64,000 nt of DNA from Deefgea salmonis (GTDB lineage Bacteria; Pseudomonadota; Gammaproteobacteria; Burkholderiales; Chitinibacteraceae): contig NZ_JAJAWG010000006.1 in assembly GCF_020531905.1 (NCBI RefSeq), positions 124,001-188,000 on the forward strand. The letters run 5' to 3'. The translations under genes were made by a program, and so were the position numbers. This document shows positions 44,741 to 54,682 of the stretch, one piece after another. The stretch's first letter is position 1; every line of letters begins with the position of its first letter. Under the pieces are notes generated by a model, which worked only from the letters and a program-made list of their open reading frames with translations, was not told where the DNA came from and made no database searches.

Positions 44741-47700
44741 TCACCGCCCTTCCATCACGCTAATCACGCTTCGGCCGCCGGCGGTTTTTTGTACGCTGAT
44801 TTTGCTGGCGATGCGTTCGGTCATTTCTTGTACGTGCGAGATGACGCCGACTTTTCGGCCTAGCGCTTGCAGGCCGTCGAGCGCGTCCATGGCGATGCTG
44901 AGGGTGTCGGCGTCGAGGCTGCCAAAGCCTTCGTCGATAAATAGCGATTCAACGCGCACGCGCTGCGATGAGAGTGATGCCAAACCGAGCGCCAGCGCCA
45001 GCGACACCAAGAATGATTCGCCGCCCGAGAGCGAATGCACCGAGCGCGCCTCAAAGCCCATGTCTTGGTCGATCACCATCAGCGCCAGCGTGTCGTTAAT
45101 CCTTTGCAAGCGGTAGCGACGGGAGAGTTGCTGCAAGTGCCGATTGCTATAGCCGAGCAACACATCGAGCGTGTATTGCTGGGCGTAATTGCGGAATTTT
45201 TTACCGTCGCTTGAGCCAATTAAATCGCCCAGTTGCGCCCAGCGGCGCTGGATGGTTTCTTGCGCGGCGATTTCTAGCAGCAGATCGGCGGCGGCATTGC
45301 GGCGCGCTTCGTCTTGGGCGAGTTGTAATTGCAAGGTGGCAACTTTCGCCTGCGCGGCGGCTTGTTCGCGGCTGATGTCTGCAGCCTGCGCTTGCAATTG
45401 CGCCAGCGCGGCGCCGTCCTCAGCGTTGACGAGCTCGGGCTGTTGCGCTTGGTGTTGTTGCTGTTGCAAACAGCGTTCTTGCAATACCGTCTGCGCGTGC
45501 AATAGCGCCGTATCCAGCGCCAATAGCGCGGCGCGCTCGCTGGCTAACCCTGCTGCATCTAATGCCAAATGTTGTCGTAACACCGCCAGTTCAATGCCCT
45601 GCTCGGCCAACCATTGATCAAGTTGCTGCTGCGCGCGGTGCGCTTGCTGTTGCCACTGGCTTTGCTGCGCTTGGGCTTGCACCAACGCCGCTTGCTCGCG
45701 AACCACTTGCTGCGCGGCCGATTGTGCGGCGAGCAGGGCTTGGTTTTGCAGCGCTTTGGCGCTGGCCAAGGCTTGCGCCAACTGCGCCTCAACACTCGCT
45801 ACGCTGTGTCCGGCAAACAGCGCCTGTCGTTCCGATTGCAATGCGCTTAGCGCGGCTTGCTCGGCATTCCATTGCGCTTGCAAGCGCTGCTGCTCAGCGC
45901 TGGCTTGTTGCGCGGCGGCGAGTAATCCAGCCACCGCTTGCGCCAGTAAGGCGGTGCTTTGTAGACCGCTCGCGTGTGCGCTGTGCTGCGCCAACCAAAG
46001 CTGAGCTTGCTGTTGCCAATGCGCTTGCTCCGCCGCCGGATCGGCCTGCCAGCGCGTTTGCCAAGCAGCGTCAAACTGTAAAGCCGGTGCCAATTGCGCC
46101 AAGCTGGCGGCGCAGCGCGCGGCGTGCTCTTGCTCGGCAAGTTGCGCGGCAGCCCGTTGCGTGGCGATCTGCTGCAATACGCTTTGGCATTGTTGCACCG
46201 CGTCTTTCTGACTTTGCTGCGCTTGGTTGGCTTGCTCAAATGCTGCTTGTGCGCTGTCTTTGGCCTGCTGCGCGTGTTGCCATGCGGCTTCTTGCGTGGC
46301 CATGACGCTGGCATGTGTTTGTAATGCGGTGTGTTGCTTGGCAAGCCATGCAGGCTGCTCAGCCGGACTCATTGTGCTGATTTCGGCCAGTAAAGCATGG
46401 TTTTGCCATTGTGAATTTAAGGCATCGCGCTCAGCGGTGATGCGGATGATTTCGGGGTGAATCTCGGCCAAAGCGCGCTGGATATTGGCAAGCTCGGCAT
46501 TCAATTGGCTGTGTAAGCTTAATTGCTGTTGCTGCTGCTGCCGCTGCGTGGCGACTTCGGCTTGTAAGCTGGCCAACATCGCTTGCAACTGCGGATTTGC
46601 ACTGACGTAAGGATGATCGAGCGCACCACAGACTGGGCAAGGCGCATCCTCTTGCAGCGCATCGCGTAGCGACTCAACGTTGCTGTTACACGCCGCTTCG
46701 GCCAATTTGAGCGAGCGCTCAGCTTGCGCCAAGCTGGCGGCAATCAGCGGTTGCTGCTGCGTTAGCGCGACCAAGGCGTGCTCGGTTTGCGCCTGCGCCG
46801 CTTGCTGCATGGCTTGCTGATGCAGCAATTTATCCAGCTGTGCCGTGTATTCGCTAATGCGCTGCACCAGTTGCTGGGCGCTGGCTAAATCATCGCGCCG
46901 CTGCGTCCATTGCAGTTTTTGCGCCGGCAAGCTGCCAATGTCAATTTGCGCCTGCTGGGCTATGGCGACTTGCCGCTGCTGCTCGGCCTGCTGCAGCGCG
47001 ATTTGTGCTGTTGCTAATTGTTCATTCGCGGCACTGAGCTGCGCCGTTTGCGTAGCGTGCGCTTGCGTCAATTGGGCGCATTGGCTGGCCGCGCCTTGGG
47101 CGGCGGTACGCGCCGCTGCCGCTTGTTGTAGCTGCACCGCATACACAGCCCAATTCTGCGCCAAATCTTGATACTGGGTATGTGCATGCAGCCATTTTTC
47201 AGCATTGGCTAGCTGTATATACCCATGCTCAAGCTCTTTTTGTTGCTGCTCGTGCTGCGCCCATGCTTGCTGCGCGGCGTGATTGGCTTGCGCCACCGTA
47301 CTGTGCAATGCCGCTTGTGCGGATTGGCGAATGTCGATGCTGGTGTCGAGCTTTTTGGCGGCATCCAGTTGTGGTGCCGCAGCGCTTTGCGCTTGTTCGG
47401 CCGCCAGTTGCTGGCTTTGCGCTTGGTTCAATGCGGCATTGGCTGTGTCACTGGCCTGATTGGCCGCGCTCAATTGCTGCTGCCCCACGGTGATGGCCGC
47501 GCTGGTTTGCGCCAAACTCGTGGCAAGGCGATCCACGTCAAGCAATAAAGGGCGGGCGGCTTGCACCAAATCGAGCTGTTGCAGCATTTCGCGGCGTGAG
47601 GCCGCCGCCGCGTGGGCAGTCTGTTGTTCATCCACGGCAACTTGCGCGGCGTTCACGCCAAGGGCGAGTTTGTCGGCCTCGGTGTACCAGCGTAGTGCGT

Positions 47701-48475
47701 TATTCAATGACTGCGCCGTGGTATCGAGGGTGCTTAAAGCTTGCGCGGCAGTAGTGGCAGCCACATCCAGCTCGCTACGCGCCTCTGCACTGAGTGGTTT
47801 TTGATCAGCGAGTCGATCGTTAATCCGCTGCAGCGCTTGTAATTCAGCTTTGGCGCGAACAAAAGCGCCTTGCGAGAGCTGGCTATAAATGGTGCTGCCG
47901 GTGAGCGTTTCTAATAGCTCGCCGCGCTCGTTATCATCGGCTTTTAAAAAGCTGGAAAACTCATTTTGCGCCAGCAATACCGCCCGAGTGAATTGCTCAA
48001 AATTCAAACCAATGCGCTGGATGATCTCGGCTTTGACTTCATTTTTTTTGCCGCCAATCGGCTGCATGTGCGGCAATTGCAGCAGCGACATCGTACTGGC
48101 TTGCAAGCTGCCTTTAACGCTGCCGCGCGCCCGGCGCACGCTCCAGCGCGCGCGATAGCTCGCGCCATCGTTGCCGACAAAATCCACTTCGGCATAGCCA
48201 TCAGCACAGCCACGGCGCAGCAAATTGGCGGCGTCTTGATGGGTGATTAAATCCGTGCCGTCAGGCAAGGTTTTACCGCTACCGGCTTTAAGTAAGCGCG
48301 GCGTGCTCTCATACAGCGCCATGCACAGCGCGTCGAGCAATGTGCTTTTGCCAGCGCCCGTTGGGCCGCTAATGGCAAATAAACCGGCAGATTTAAGTGG
48401 CTCTTGCTCAAAATCAACCCCAAATTCACCGGCCAAAGAGGCAAGGTTTTTACCGCGTATCGCTAAAATTTTCAT
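44741..48475 (-). CDS. sbcC: Exonuclease subunit SbcC (Rad50-like)
   Basis: 1244 residues, the ATPase of the SbcCD nuclease that cleaves hairpins and protein-blocked DNA ends. Walker A is GPTGAGKSTLLDALC near residue 38. The zinc hook CPVCGALDHPY lies near 620. The ABC signature is HSLSGGESFLVSLALALGLA and Walker B is ESLFIDEGFGSLD near the C-terminus. The coiled-coil arms are unusually rich in Ala and Gln, and the protein is about 200 residues longer than E. coli SbcC (1048). That composition also creates long false frames on the opposite strand. It overlaps sbcD by 4 bases. Confidence 0.96.
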   Translation of the reverse strand: MKILAIRGKNLASLAGEFGVDFEQEPLKSAGLFAISGPTGAGKSTLLDALCMALYESTPRLLKAGSGKTLPDGTDLITHQDAANLLRRGCADGYAEVDFVGNDGASYRARWSVRRARGSVKGSLQASTMSLLQLPHMQPIGGKKNEVKAEIIQRIGLNFEQFTRAVLLAQNEFSSFLKADDNERGELLETLTGSTIYSQLSQGAFVRAKAELQALQRINDRLADQKPLSAEARSELDVAATTAAQALSTLDTTAQSLNNALRWYTEADKLALGVNAAQVAVDEQQTAHAAAASRREMLQQLDLVQAARPLLLDVDRLATSLAQTSAAITVGQQQLSAANQASDTANAALNQAQSQQLAAEQAQSAAAPQLDAAKKLDTSIDIRQSAQAALHSTVAQANHAAQQAWAQHEQQQKELEHGYIQLANAEKWLHAHTQYQDLAQNWAVYAVQLQQAAAARTAAQGAASQCAQLTQAHATQTAQLSAANEQLATAQIALQQAEQQRQVAIAQQAQIDIGSLPAQKLQWTQRRDDLASAQQLVQRISEYTAQLDKLLHQQAMQQAAQAQTEHALVALTQQQPLIAASLAQAERSLKLAEAACNSNVESLRDALQEDAPCPVCGALDHPYVSANPQLQAMLASLQAEVATQRQQQQQQLSLHSQLNAELANIQRALAEIHPEIIRITAERDALNSQWQNHALLAEISTMSPAEQPAWLAKQHTALQTHASVMATQEAAWQHAQQAKDSAQAAFEQANQAQQSQKDAVQQCQSVLQQIATQRAAAQLAEQEHAARCAASLAQLAPALQFDAAWQTRWQADPAAEQAHWQQQAQLWLAQHSAHASGLQSTALLAQAVAGLLAAAQQASAEQQRLQAQWNAEQAALSALQSERQALFAGHSVASVEAQLAQALASAKALQNQALLAAQSAAQQVVREQAALVQAQAQQSQWQQQAHRAQQQLDQWLAEQGIELAVLRQHLALDAAGLASERAALLALDTALLHAQTVLQERCLQQQQHQAQQPELVNAEDGAALAQLQAQAADISREQAAAQAKVATLQLQLAQDEARRNAAADLLLEIAAQETIQRRWAQLGDLIGSSDGKKFRNYAQQYTLDVLLGYSNRHLQQLSRRYRLQRINDTLALMVIDQDMGFEARSVHSLSGGESFLVSLALALGLASLSSQRVRVESLFIDEGFGSLDADTLSIAMDALDGLQALGRKVGVISHVQEMTERIASKISVQKTAGGRSVISVMEGR

Positions 48476-49716
48476 TTTTCATCCGCCCCTGCATTGAGCA
48501 TTAATTCGGCCAATGCCGCCATCAACTCGGGCGGTGCATCCGCCGCGTATTTGCTGCGATAGAGGCGATTAAAAATGGCATCGGGCTGCAATTGCGCTAA
48601 TTCAGGCAAGGTTTCATCTTCAAGCTCAGCGCTATTTTTAGCGGCAAAGCGAGTTTCAATTTTGGCCAAGCGCACCGGTTTGCCTTCAATGGCCGCTTCA
48701 ATTTGCGCGCGCAAACCGGGCTCGGGCTGCTCCAGCGCAATACGCACTTCTAAAAACGGGTACTGCTCGGGCGCTAAATCCGCCGGTAAATTAAGCGCCG
48801 CAAGTGCCGCCAACACCTCGGCCATTGGCGCGGCTTTTTTCGGCACGCGCAATAAATCCACCGCGCGCGGCACCAATAAAGGCGTCACATCCACCACTGT
48901 TTCGCCTGCAGTATCAAAGCGCAGCACTTGATGCGGATACGCCACTTCGGCAAACGACAGCGGAATCGGGCTACCGCAATAGCGAATATGCGCTTGTTGC
49001 CCCACCATTTGCGCCAAATGCAAATGCCCCAAAGCGGCGTAGGCGATATTGGCGTCAAACATTTTGGCCGATAGCGCTTCGCTGCCACCAATCACAATCG
49101 GCCGCTCTGAATCTTGCGAGACTTCACCACCCACCATATGGCAATGCCCGAGCGCAATAATCGGCTGACCGGCTTGGCGCAGGCGAAGCGCATACGCCAA
49201 AGTCTGTTGATACAGCGCAGTAATTCCGGCGGTATACGGGTCAGCGCCTTCGGCTAAATCGGCAACGCGTGGCACATCTCCCGGGCGTAAAAATGGAATC
49301 GCTAAACACCACGCCGCCACGCCTTGCGCGTCCTTCAGGGGAATGACTAAACGGCTGACGTTGATTTGCCCTGCCGCATCGCGCGGTACAAAGCCGATTA
49401 CGCTGGCATCCATCCCTTCTAAAAACGGCGCGGGCATTTCAAGCCGCCCCGGTGAATCATGATTACCGGCGATAATCACAATATTGAGCGCCGGAACGCG
49501 CGCCTTGGCTTGCTGCAAAAATTGATAAAACTGCTTTTGCGCTGCGGCCGAAGGATTGGCGTTATCAAAAATATCCCCCGAAATCAGCAAGGTTTGCGCT
49601 TGCTCGGTCACCAAGGTCGCCAGCAACCAATCCAAAAAGCATTGATGCTCAAATCGACGCTCAAAATGATGCAAGGTTTGGCCTAAATGCCAATCAGAGG
49701 TGTGAATAAAACGCAT
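48472..49716 (-). CDS. sbcD: Exonuclease subunit SbcD (Mre11-like)
   Basis: 414 residues from the ATG at 49716 (MRFIHTSDWHLGQ, GGGA upstream); the frame extends seven codons further. Metallophosphoesterase motifs: SDWHLGQ, LLISGDIFDNANPS, IIAGNHDSPGRL, ALGHCHMVGGE and AALGHLHLAQ, giving the two-metal nuclease site. The C-terminal part holds the capping and SbcC-binding regions. It works with SbcC; the genes overlap by 4 bases (ATGA). Its start lies about 140 bp from a heptamer tandem repeat. Confidence 0.95.
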   Translation of the reverse strand: MRFIHTSDWHLGQTLHHFERRFEHQCFLDWLLATLVTEQAQTLLISGDIFDNANPSAAAQKQFYQFLQQAKARVPALNIVIIAGNHDSPGRLEMPAPFLEGMDASVIGFVPRDAAGQINVSRLVIPLKDAQGVAAWCLAIPFLRPGDVPRVADLAEGADPYTAGITALYQQTLAYALRLRQAGQPIIALGHCHMVGGEVSQDSERPIVIGGSEALSAKMFDANIAYAALGHLHLAQMVGQQAHIRYCGSPIPLSFAEVAYPHQVLRFDTAGETVVDVTPLLVPRAVDLLRVPKKAAPMAEVLAALAALNLPADLAPEQYPFLEVRIALEQPEPGLRAQIEAAIEGKPVRLAKIETRFAAKNSAELEDETLPELAQLQPDAIFNRLYRSKYAADAPPELMAALAELMLNAGADEK

Positions 49717-49856
49717 GCTCATCCCAAAGTGAATCATTCAGTGTGCCGTTGGCCATCTTGCTCAGCCTTGATCAACATTCAACCGCAACACAAAACTGCC
49801 CAATATAACCGAATCAATCCCACGCCGTCAGTAAGCCAAGGCAAAGCCGCACGAAT

Positions 49857-49898
49857 CCCCACTCCCCACTCCCCACTCCCCACTCCCCACTCCCCACT
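49857..49898 (+). repeat. Heptanucleotide tandem repeat (CCCCACT)6
   Basis: Six perfect copies of CCCCACT, followed by a degenerate CCCGCCCC. It lies in the 310-bp divergent intergenic region between sbcD and pncA, about 130 bp before the pncA ATG. Non-coding on both strands as far as I can see. A 7-bp unit can change number by slippage, which would alter promoter spacing rather than a reading frame. Confidence 0.92.
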
Positions 49899-50026
49899 CC
49901 CGCCCCAACCTTGATCCAGATCGCGCAGTGTGCCTAGTTTACTGCGCTGACTTGGACTTCAAGGTATGCTGCCAAGCCGATTCAAACTTTGCCCACATTG
50001 CTGGGTACTCTGTTTAAGGAACGCCA

Positions 50027-50839
50027 ATGCCAAAGCGCAATGTGCAATTGATCATCATCGACCCGCAAAATGACTTTTGCGATCAAGCCGGCGCTGCGCT
50101 GCCCGTCGCGGGTGCCAGCGCTGATTTGCAGCGCATTGGTGCGCTTTTGGCCCAGCAAGGCACCGCGCTTAGCCAAATTCATGTCACGCTCGATTCGCAT
50201 TTACCGGTGGATATTGCCCACCCGAGTTGGTGGTGTGATGCCACTGGCCAACTCCCCGCGCCGTTCACCGTGATCAGCCAAAACGAGGTTGAGCGCGGTG
50301 TGTGGCGCGCGCGCGATCCGGCGCAGCAAGCGCATAGTTTGGCGTATGTGCAAGCGCTCAGTGGCAATCAACGCTATCAACTAATGATTTGGCCCGAGCA
50401 TTGCCTGATTGGCAGTTGGGGGCAAGCGGTGCAAACTGATTTACTCGCAGCGCTCTATGCATGGCAACGGCAAACGCTCAAACCGCTGCACTTTATTCAT
50501 AAAGGCAGCAATCCACGTAGCGAGCATTATTCGGCGCTGCAAGCCGAAGTGCCGGATGTGAATGATGCGGTTAATCCTGCCAATACCGCGTGGTTGGCAG
50601 AGCTGGCTCAGGCCGATTTGATTTTGATTGCCGGCCAAGCACTATCGCATTGCGTGGCCAGCACGGTGCGCGATTTAGCCAACGCCTTGGGCGAAGCGCA
50701 GATGCATAAATTAGTATTACTCACCGATTGCACCAGCCCTGTGGCCGGTTTTGCCGAACAAGGGCAAGCTTTTATCACCGAGATGCGCGCCCGTGGCATG
50801 CAAACCGCCAGCCATTTAACGCTGACGCTCGATCATTGA
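50027..50839 (+). CDS. pncA: Nicotinamidase (isochorismatase-like hydrolase)
   Basis: 270 residues. It hydrolyses nicotinamide to nicotinic acid, feeding PncB encoded 23 bp downstream. Cysteine-hydrolase triad: Asp in [11 protein letters not shown] (Asp12 or Asp17 region), Lys in HFIHKGSNP near 160, and Cys in [12 protein letters not shown] near 210. Metal ligands DSH and H are in [16 protein letters not shown] near 52-68. It is longer than the usual bacterial PncA (about 190-215) owing to a central insertion around residues 75-110. The pairing with pncB makes nicotinamidase more likely than a generic isochorismatase. Confidence 0.88.
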   Translation: MPKRNVQLIIIDPQNDFCDQAGAALPVAGASADLQRIGALLAQQGTALSQIHVTLDSHLPVDIAHPSWWCDATGQLPAPFTVISQNEVERGVWRARDPAQQAHSLAYVQALSGNQRYQLMIWPEHCLIGSWGQAVQTDLLAALYAWQRQTLKPLHFIHKGSNPRSEHYSALQAEVPDVNDAVNPANTAWLAELAQADLILIAGQALSHCVASTVRDLANALGEAQMHKLVLLTDCTSPVAGFAEQGQAFITEMRARGMQTASHLTLTLDH

Positions 50840-50862
50840 TCCAACTTAGAAGCGATCTTTGC

Positions 50863-52062
50863 ATGACAACTTTAGTGCCTGTGATTGAGTCTTTACTCGA
50901 CACCGATTTATATAAATTCACCATGATGCAAGAAATCTTGCATAGCCAGCCGCAAACGCAATCGGAATACGCGTTTAAATGCCGCAATCGTACCGCGCTG
51001 CCGCTCGCGGCTTGCCAAGCCGAAATCAACGCCCAGCTTGATCATTTATGTACGCTACGCTTTAGCGAGGACGAGCTGGCGTATTTAGCGGGGCTGCGCT
51101 TTATCAAATCGGATTTTGTCGATTTTTTGCGTTTATTTCAGTTGCAACGCCGCTTTATTTGCGTCAGCGAATCAACGCAACAGCCGGGCCAATTGTGCAT
51201 CACCGTGAAAGGGCCGATGCTGCATTGCATGTTGTTTGAAATCTACGTGCTATCGATTGTCAATGAAGTGTATTTCCGCCAGTTTGCGCTGGCGCCTGCA
51301 TTAGCAACAGGCCGCGCCCATCTGGCGGCCAAAATCAATACTTTGCAGCAATTTGCCCAGCAAGCGCCGCTGGCCAATCCTTTTGTGTTTTTTGATTTTG
51401 GCACTCGGCGGCGATTTTCTCGGCAATGGCATGCCGAAGTGGTGCAAGCACTCGCCAGCCAAACCAGTTCAATGCGCGGCACCAGTAATGTATTGCTCGC
51501 CAAACGCTTTGGCCTTACGCCGATTGGCACCATGGCGCATGAATATCTGCAAGCATTTCAAAGCTTTGGTTCACGCCTGCGTGATTTTCAAAAAAATGCG
51601 TTAGAGCATTGGGTGCGAGAATATCGCGGCGATTTGGGCATTGCGCTGACTGACGTTGTCGGCACCGACGCGTTTTTACGTGACTTTGATTTGTATTTTT
51701 GCAAACTGTTTGACGGCGTGCGCCATGATTCGGGCGACCCATTTATTTGGGGCGAAAAAATCATCGCGCATTATCACACCATGAAAATCGACCCGAGCAG
51801 CAAGCAATTGGTGTTTAGTGACGGGCTTAATATTGATAAAGCCATCGCGCTGTACCAACACTTTGCGCCGCGCTCACGCGTCGGCTTTGGAATTGGCACC
51901 AATTTATCCAATGACTGCGGACTAGAACCCTTACAAATCGTCATGAAACTGGTGTATTGCAATGGGCAGCCGGTGGCCAAAGTCAGCGATACGCTGGGCA
52001 AAGGCATGTGTGAGGATGTGAATTTTCTCAATTATTTATGCGATGTTTTTAAAATCAAATAA
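50863..52062 (+). CDS. pncB: Nicotinate phosphoribosyltransferase
   Basis: 399 residues from the ATG at 50863 (E. coli 400). It converts nicotinic acid and PRPP to nicotinate mononucleotide in NAD salvage. Motifs: [16 protein letters not shown] at the N-terminus, [56 protein letters not shown] (with the phosphorylatable His), DTGD-equivalent [10 protein letters not shown], and [11 protein letters not shown]. It forms an operon with pncA. An open frame upstream overlaps pncA and is ignored. Confidence 0.96.
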   Translation: MTTLVPVIESLLDTDLYKFTMMQEILHSQPQTQSEYAFKCRNRTALPLAACQAEINAQLDHLCTLRFSEDELAYLAGLRFIKSDFVDFLRLFQLQRRFICVSESTQQPGQLCITVKGPMLHCMLFEIYVLSIVNEVYFRQFALAPALATGRAHLAAKINTLQQFAQQAPLANPFVFFDFGTRRRFSRQWHAEVVQALASQTSSMRGTSNVLLAKRFGLTPIGTMAHEYLQAFQSFGSRLRDFQKNALEHWVREYRGDLGIALTDVVGTDAFLRDFDLYFCKLFDGVRHDSGDPFIWGEKIIAHYHTMKIDPSSKQLVFSDGLNIDKAIALYQHFAPRSRVGFGIGTNLSNDCGLEPLQIVMKLVYCNGQPVAKVSDTLGKGMCEDVNFLNYLCDVFKIK

Positions 52063-52662
52063 GCCGCAAAAATCCATAAAAATCCAATATCGCCGCGTCA
52101 ATTCAAGCGCCAAACCCGCAAGCGGCAGATCAATTGCGCTTGATCTGCGCAATAGCACTTACCGCGCCAGTATTCGCGCCATTGCGCGGCACGCCCGAGG
52201 GGCTGTTCTGACGTCCTCTATTCGCAATCCCATCAAAGCCAATAGGTATTGACTTGTAAGCTATATTAAATATGGCTCACAAAGCAATACCCATTATAAA
52301 TATCTTTTTTATGTTGGCATTCATTCATCAAAACCGGCCAGCAAATTAAAATTTGAAGGCTTGCGATTTGGGATTGAGCTTCGATTTCATACAAATAGTG
52401 AAAGAAATACGTAGGATTTAAGGCCTTATTTACTTCACTTGCACGCCAACTTACTCTTGCTCGAACCAATCACAGTAAAACCTTACCAGCGCACACATCG
52501 TAACTGATCACTGATGTATGTACGCCACAGATTGCTTGGATTTTTATTAGGCATTTCCCCTAAAAAGGCCACACGTTGAATAAATTACTCGTCTTTTAAG
52601 CTGCAACCCAATACCATCAGCATTAACTAATATACAATTTTTTTAATCTAAATCAAACGCCC
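52063..52662. other. 600-bp gene-free stretch before the minor pilin operon
   Basis: Just after pncB is a perfect 9-bp stem GCAGATCAA/TTGATCTGC (about 52125-52148) without a T tract. At about 52243-52303 GGTATTGACTTG faces GCAATACC in inverted order; a similar GGTATTGACCTG and GTAATACC pair occurs at about 25420-25466. The rest is AT-rich with no supported gene. The pilin operon promoter must be here, but I could not name its boxes. Confidence 0.5.
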
Positions 52663-53226
52663 ATGCCGCGCCTTCCTCGCCTAAATCGCCTTCCTCGCTC
52701 GATTGCCCCCTTATTTGAACAGGGCTTTACCTTAATCGAATTGATGGTAACCCTGAGTATTTTGGCGATTTTAACTGCCATTGCTGCGCCAAATTTCAGC
52801 CAAATGATGGTGGCCAATCGACTGGCCACGCAAAACAACGAGCTGATTGCCGCCATCAATTTAGCGCGCTCAGAAGCGATCAAACTCAATCGCAGCGTTA
52901 CTTTTTGTAAGCTTGACTCAGTCAGCGCCAATGCCTGCTCTAGCACGGCAGGCAATTGGTTGCATTGGGGGGTGATCTCAAACGCCGGTGTGATTCGCCG
53001 TGGCGCGATCAGTACCGCCAGCGAAATTCGAGTCACTAGCGATTTAAATGCCAATCAACTGCGTTTAGGCGCGGATGGTTTGGCTTACAACAATAACAAT
53101 CTGGCCGCCGCCAGTATGTCGATTTGGTCGTGCAGCTGGGGCCGCCCGAGCGACAATTTAATGACCCTCTCTATCGGCGCAGGTAGCCGCCTAGTCAGCA
53201 CCAAAGGGAGCAAAATATGTCAGTAA
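52663..53226 (+). CDS. fimT: Type IV pilus minor pilin, FimT/GspH family
   Basis: 187 residues. A 21-residue basic leader is followed by the prepilin peptidase site QG/FTLIELMVTLSILAILTAIAAP, with Glu at mature position 5. The C-terminal domain carries a GspH-like pattern (NELIAAINLARSEAIKLNRSVTFC) and a Cys pair. First gene of a tight six-gene cluster; it overlaps pilV by 10 bases. Minor pilins prime pilus assembly and, with PilY1, form the tip complex. Confidence 0.92.
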   Translation: MPRLPRLNRLPRSIAPLFEQGFTLIELMVTLSILAILTAIAAPNFSQMMVANRLATQNNELIAAINLARSEAIKLNRSVTFCKLDSVSANACSSTAGNWLHWGVISNAGVIRRGAISTASEIRVTSDLNANQLRLGADGLAYNNNNLAAASMSIWSCSWGRPSDNLMTLSIGAGSRLVSTKGSKICQ

Positions 53227-53663
53227 ACCCATTGTCTTCGCCCCGATCACAAGCTGGCTTTAGCCTAATTGAAGTGCTGATTGGGATTGTGGTGCTCTCG
53301 GTGGGTTTATTGGGCTTAGCGGCGTTGCAATTGGCCACACTCAAACACAATCAAAGCTCGACCGAGCGCAATATGGCGGTGATTCAAACCAATTCAGTGC
53401 TCAGCGCGATGCGCGCGGATCGAGAGAATGCCATCAACGGGCAGTTTAATTTAGGGATTGATAGCGACGTCAGTGCTGGCAGCAGCTTTGCCAGCGGGGT
53501 ACTCGATCGTTGGCGCACCAGCATTAGCAATCAGTTGGGTGAAGGTGCGAGCGGTGCGGTCAACTGCAACGCGGCGCTGTGCACCGTGACCATCCGCTGG
53601 GATGATTCACGCGCCGCGCAAGGCGATCGGGAGCAAACCATCGTTACCGAGGTGTATTTATGA
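53217..53663 (+). CDS. pilV: Type IV pilus minor pilin PilV
   Basis: 148 residues. Prepilin site AG/FSLIEVLIGIVVLSVGLLGLAALQ, with the GLLGLA helix typical of PilV, and then NMAVIQTNSVLSAMRADRENA. Secreted through prepilin processing into the inner membrane and built into the minor-pilin tip. Overlaps fimT (10 bases) and pilW (4 bases), so translation is coupled. Confidence 0.92.
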   Translation: MSVNPLSSPRSQAGFSLIEVLIGIVVLSVGLLGLAALQLATLKHNQSSTERNMAVIQTNSVLSAMRADRENAINGQFNLGIDSDVSAGSSFASGVLDRWRTSISNQLGEGASGAVNCNAALCTVTIRWDDSRAAQGDREQTIVTEVYL

Positions 53664-54682
53664 GCGACTCAGTGATGCAACACCGCGCAGGCTTGTGCAC
53701 TGAGCGTGGGTTTTCGATTGTCGAACTGATGATCGCGGTGGCCATTGCATTGCTGATGATTGCTGCTGTGTCTGGGGTGGTACTGTCGAGCAAGCAAAGC
53801 TATCGCAGCTCTGAGGGCTTGTCGCAAGTGAACGAAAGTGGCCGCAGTGCGCTGAGCTTTTTGGAGCGCGCCATTCGCGGCACCGGCGTCATTGCTTGCG
53901 GCAATACCCAGCAAGTGGCCAATGTTTTAAATAATCCAAGCGCACAATGGTGGTCCAATTGGGCGGCAATTCGTGGGTTTTCTGGTGATGCCGCCACCAG
54001 TGCGGCCGCTTTTGGTTCGGGCGTTGGCCAGCGCATTGCTGGCACACACGCGATTCAACTGCAAGGCATGGGCGATTCGGCGTATAGCATCGAAAGCCAT
54101 AATGGCGGCTCGGCCAATATCAAACTGGCTGGCAGCGGCCACGATATTGTCGCTGGGGATATTTTAATGGTCTGCGATAGCGATCATGCCACCATTTTTC
54201 AAGTTTCAAATATCAATGGCACCGGCAATCTGGTGCATAACAAAGGCAGCGGCACTTCTCCGGGCAATTGCAGTAATGACTTGGCCTTTCCGACTGACTG
54301 CGGCAGTGGCCCGACCAGTAAATATGAATTTGCCCCCAACTCAACCGTAGCTAAATTAGCGGCTTCCACTTGGTATATTGGCAATAATGGCCGCAGCCAA
54401 GACGGTGACCGCTCGCTGTATCGCGTTGGCATTGATGGCACACCCATCGAAATGGCCGCAGGCGTGGTGGATCTGCAAATCAGCTACCGCATTCCCAGCA
54501 GCACCAGCTGGGTGGACGCCAGTAGCTTAAGCAATGCGCAGTGGGATCAAGTCAACGCCGTTACCTTAACGCTGAGCCTACAAAGCGCAGAAAAAAACAT
54601 TGCCACCGCCGCGACCACCCCTAATGGGCGTTTAACGCGCGAAATCACCCAAGTGATCTCTCTAAGGAATCGAACATTATGA
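53660..54682 (+). CDS. pilW: Type IV pilus minor pilin PilW
   Basis: 340 residues. Prepilin site RG/FSIVELMIAVAIALLMIAAVSGVVLSSKQSYRSSEGLSQVNESGR, typical of PilW. The large C-terminal globular domain has cysteine pairs (VIACGN, MVCDSD, NCSNDLAFPTDCGS). It ends with the usual LTREITQVISLRNR. Four-base overlaps join it to pilV and pilX. It is a component of the priming complex at the pilus tip. Confidence 0.92.
   Translation: MSDSVMQHRAGLCTERGFSIVELMIAVAIALLMIAAVSGVVLSSKQSYRSSEGLSQVNESGRSALSFLERAIRGTGVIACGNTQQVANVLNNPSAQWWSNWAAIRGFSGDAATSAAAFGSGVGQRIAGTHAIQLQGMGDSAYSIESHNGGSANIKLAGSGHDIVAGDILMVCDSDHATIFQVSNINGTGNLVHNKGSGTSPGNCSNDLAFPTDCGSGPTSKYEFAPNSTVAKLAASTWYIGNNGRSQDGDRSLYRVGIDGTPIEMAAGVVDLQISYRIPSSTSWVDASSLSNAQWDQVNAVTLTLSLQSAEKNIATAATTPNGRLTREITQVISLRNRTL

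Noticed and set aside
45562-46305. 247-codon forward frame inside sbcC
   Set aside because: It is antisense to the Ala/Gln-rich coiled coil of SbcC, has biased Arg/Ala/Pro composition and no family resemblance. The same holds for the other long frames opposite sbcC.
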